This document shows positions 12,248-12,382 of a stretch of 12,382 nt of DNA, piece after piece (position 1 is the stretch's first letter; every line of letters starts with the position of its first letter). The position numbers were made by a program, and so were the translations under genes. The notes under the pieces were generated by a model. It was not told where the DNA came from, did no database searches, and was given only the letters and a program-made list of their open reading frames with translations. Origin of the DNA: Baffinella frigidus (Eukaryota; Cryptophyceae; Cryptomonadales; Baffinellaceae); contig MU647026.1 of the NCBI GenBank assembly GCA_026770585.1, forward strand, positions 174,337 to 186,718, given 5' to 3'.

Positions 12248-12382
12248 TGGTGCAGGGGTTGGGGTTTGGTGTTTGGGGTTTGGGGTGTGGGGTTTGGGGT
12301 TTGGTGTTTGGGGTTTGGAGTTTGGGGTTTGGGGTTTGGGGTTTGGGGTTTGGGGTTTGGGGTGTGGGGTTTGGGGTTTGGG
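12248..12382 (+). repeat. TTTGGGG array at the right edge
   Basis: About eighteen GGGGTTT units with TTTGGTG and TGTGG variants, running off the window. The C-rich strand leads into the acceptor of exon 12246-12155. Confidence 0.95.

Noticed and set aside
1-12382. CRISPR array, tRNA, rRNA or bacterial mobile element
   Set aside because: The tandem repeats have no unique spacers of constant length, and no cloverleaf, rRNA segment or transposase/integrase reading frame was seen.

Overview
The window looks like nuclear DNA of a eukaryote, probably a protist or alga, not a bacterial replicon. It has no long bacterial-type ORFs, no operons and no Shine-Dalgarno-led genes. It has many interstitial TTTAGGG-type (Arabidopsis-type telomere) arrays, long GT/GA microsatellites, dozens of foldback (hairpin) elements, and short coding exons bounded by AG|...|GT splice sites. 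The lineage cannot be fixed from the sequence; a dinoflagellate, chromerid or green alga with plant-type telomeres would all fit.

Main gene (minus strand, about 12246 down to 6807). Read right to left, very short exons rebuild the C-terminal part of a PH domain (12246-12155, 10962-10874, 10582-10512), then a complete PDZ domain at the protein C-terminus (9231-9199, 9032-8976, 8341-8282, 7440-7366, 6854-6807), ending in TGA. The PDZ exons all join in phase 0 with CAG acceptors and GT donors, and the PH exons also have matching phases. The 5' end lies beyond the right edge, and the PH-PDZ linker is only tentatively located (9845-9748). A second copy of exon 7440-7366 lies at 7190-7143. A second copy of the first PH exon (about 11999-11740) is broken by two transposons.

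Left part (1-6800). This is mostly a graveyard of small inverted-repeat elements: 41-370, 430-571, 774-933, 967-1108, 1167-1310, 1643-1789, 2657-2795, 2972-3134, 3518-3668, 3846-3975, 4150-4315, 5605-5736, 5942-6249, 6236-6373 and 6632-6735. Between them are degenerate telomere-like arrays (2528-2620, 2810-2893, 3180-3465). Isolated exon-like pieces on the minus strand (3784-3666, 3178-3143, 2973-2953) suggest a second gene downstream of the first. The stretch 4350-5440 holds no recognisable gene.

Strongest observations. (1) Four hairpin elements can be compared with an unoccupied copy of their own target inside this same window, which fixes their ends and target-site duplications. (2) The hairpin elements look modular: the same central core occurs inside different outer arms, and the same outer arms enclose different cores. 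(3) Telomere-like CCCTAAA arrays and a 19-bp GTTGACA array sit directly against 3' splice sites of the PH-PDZ gene. (4) One hairpin element (2972-3134) coincides almost exactly with a possible intron, its terminal repeat supplying the acceptor, as in introner-type elements.
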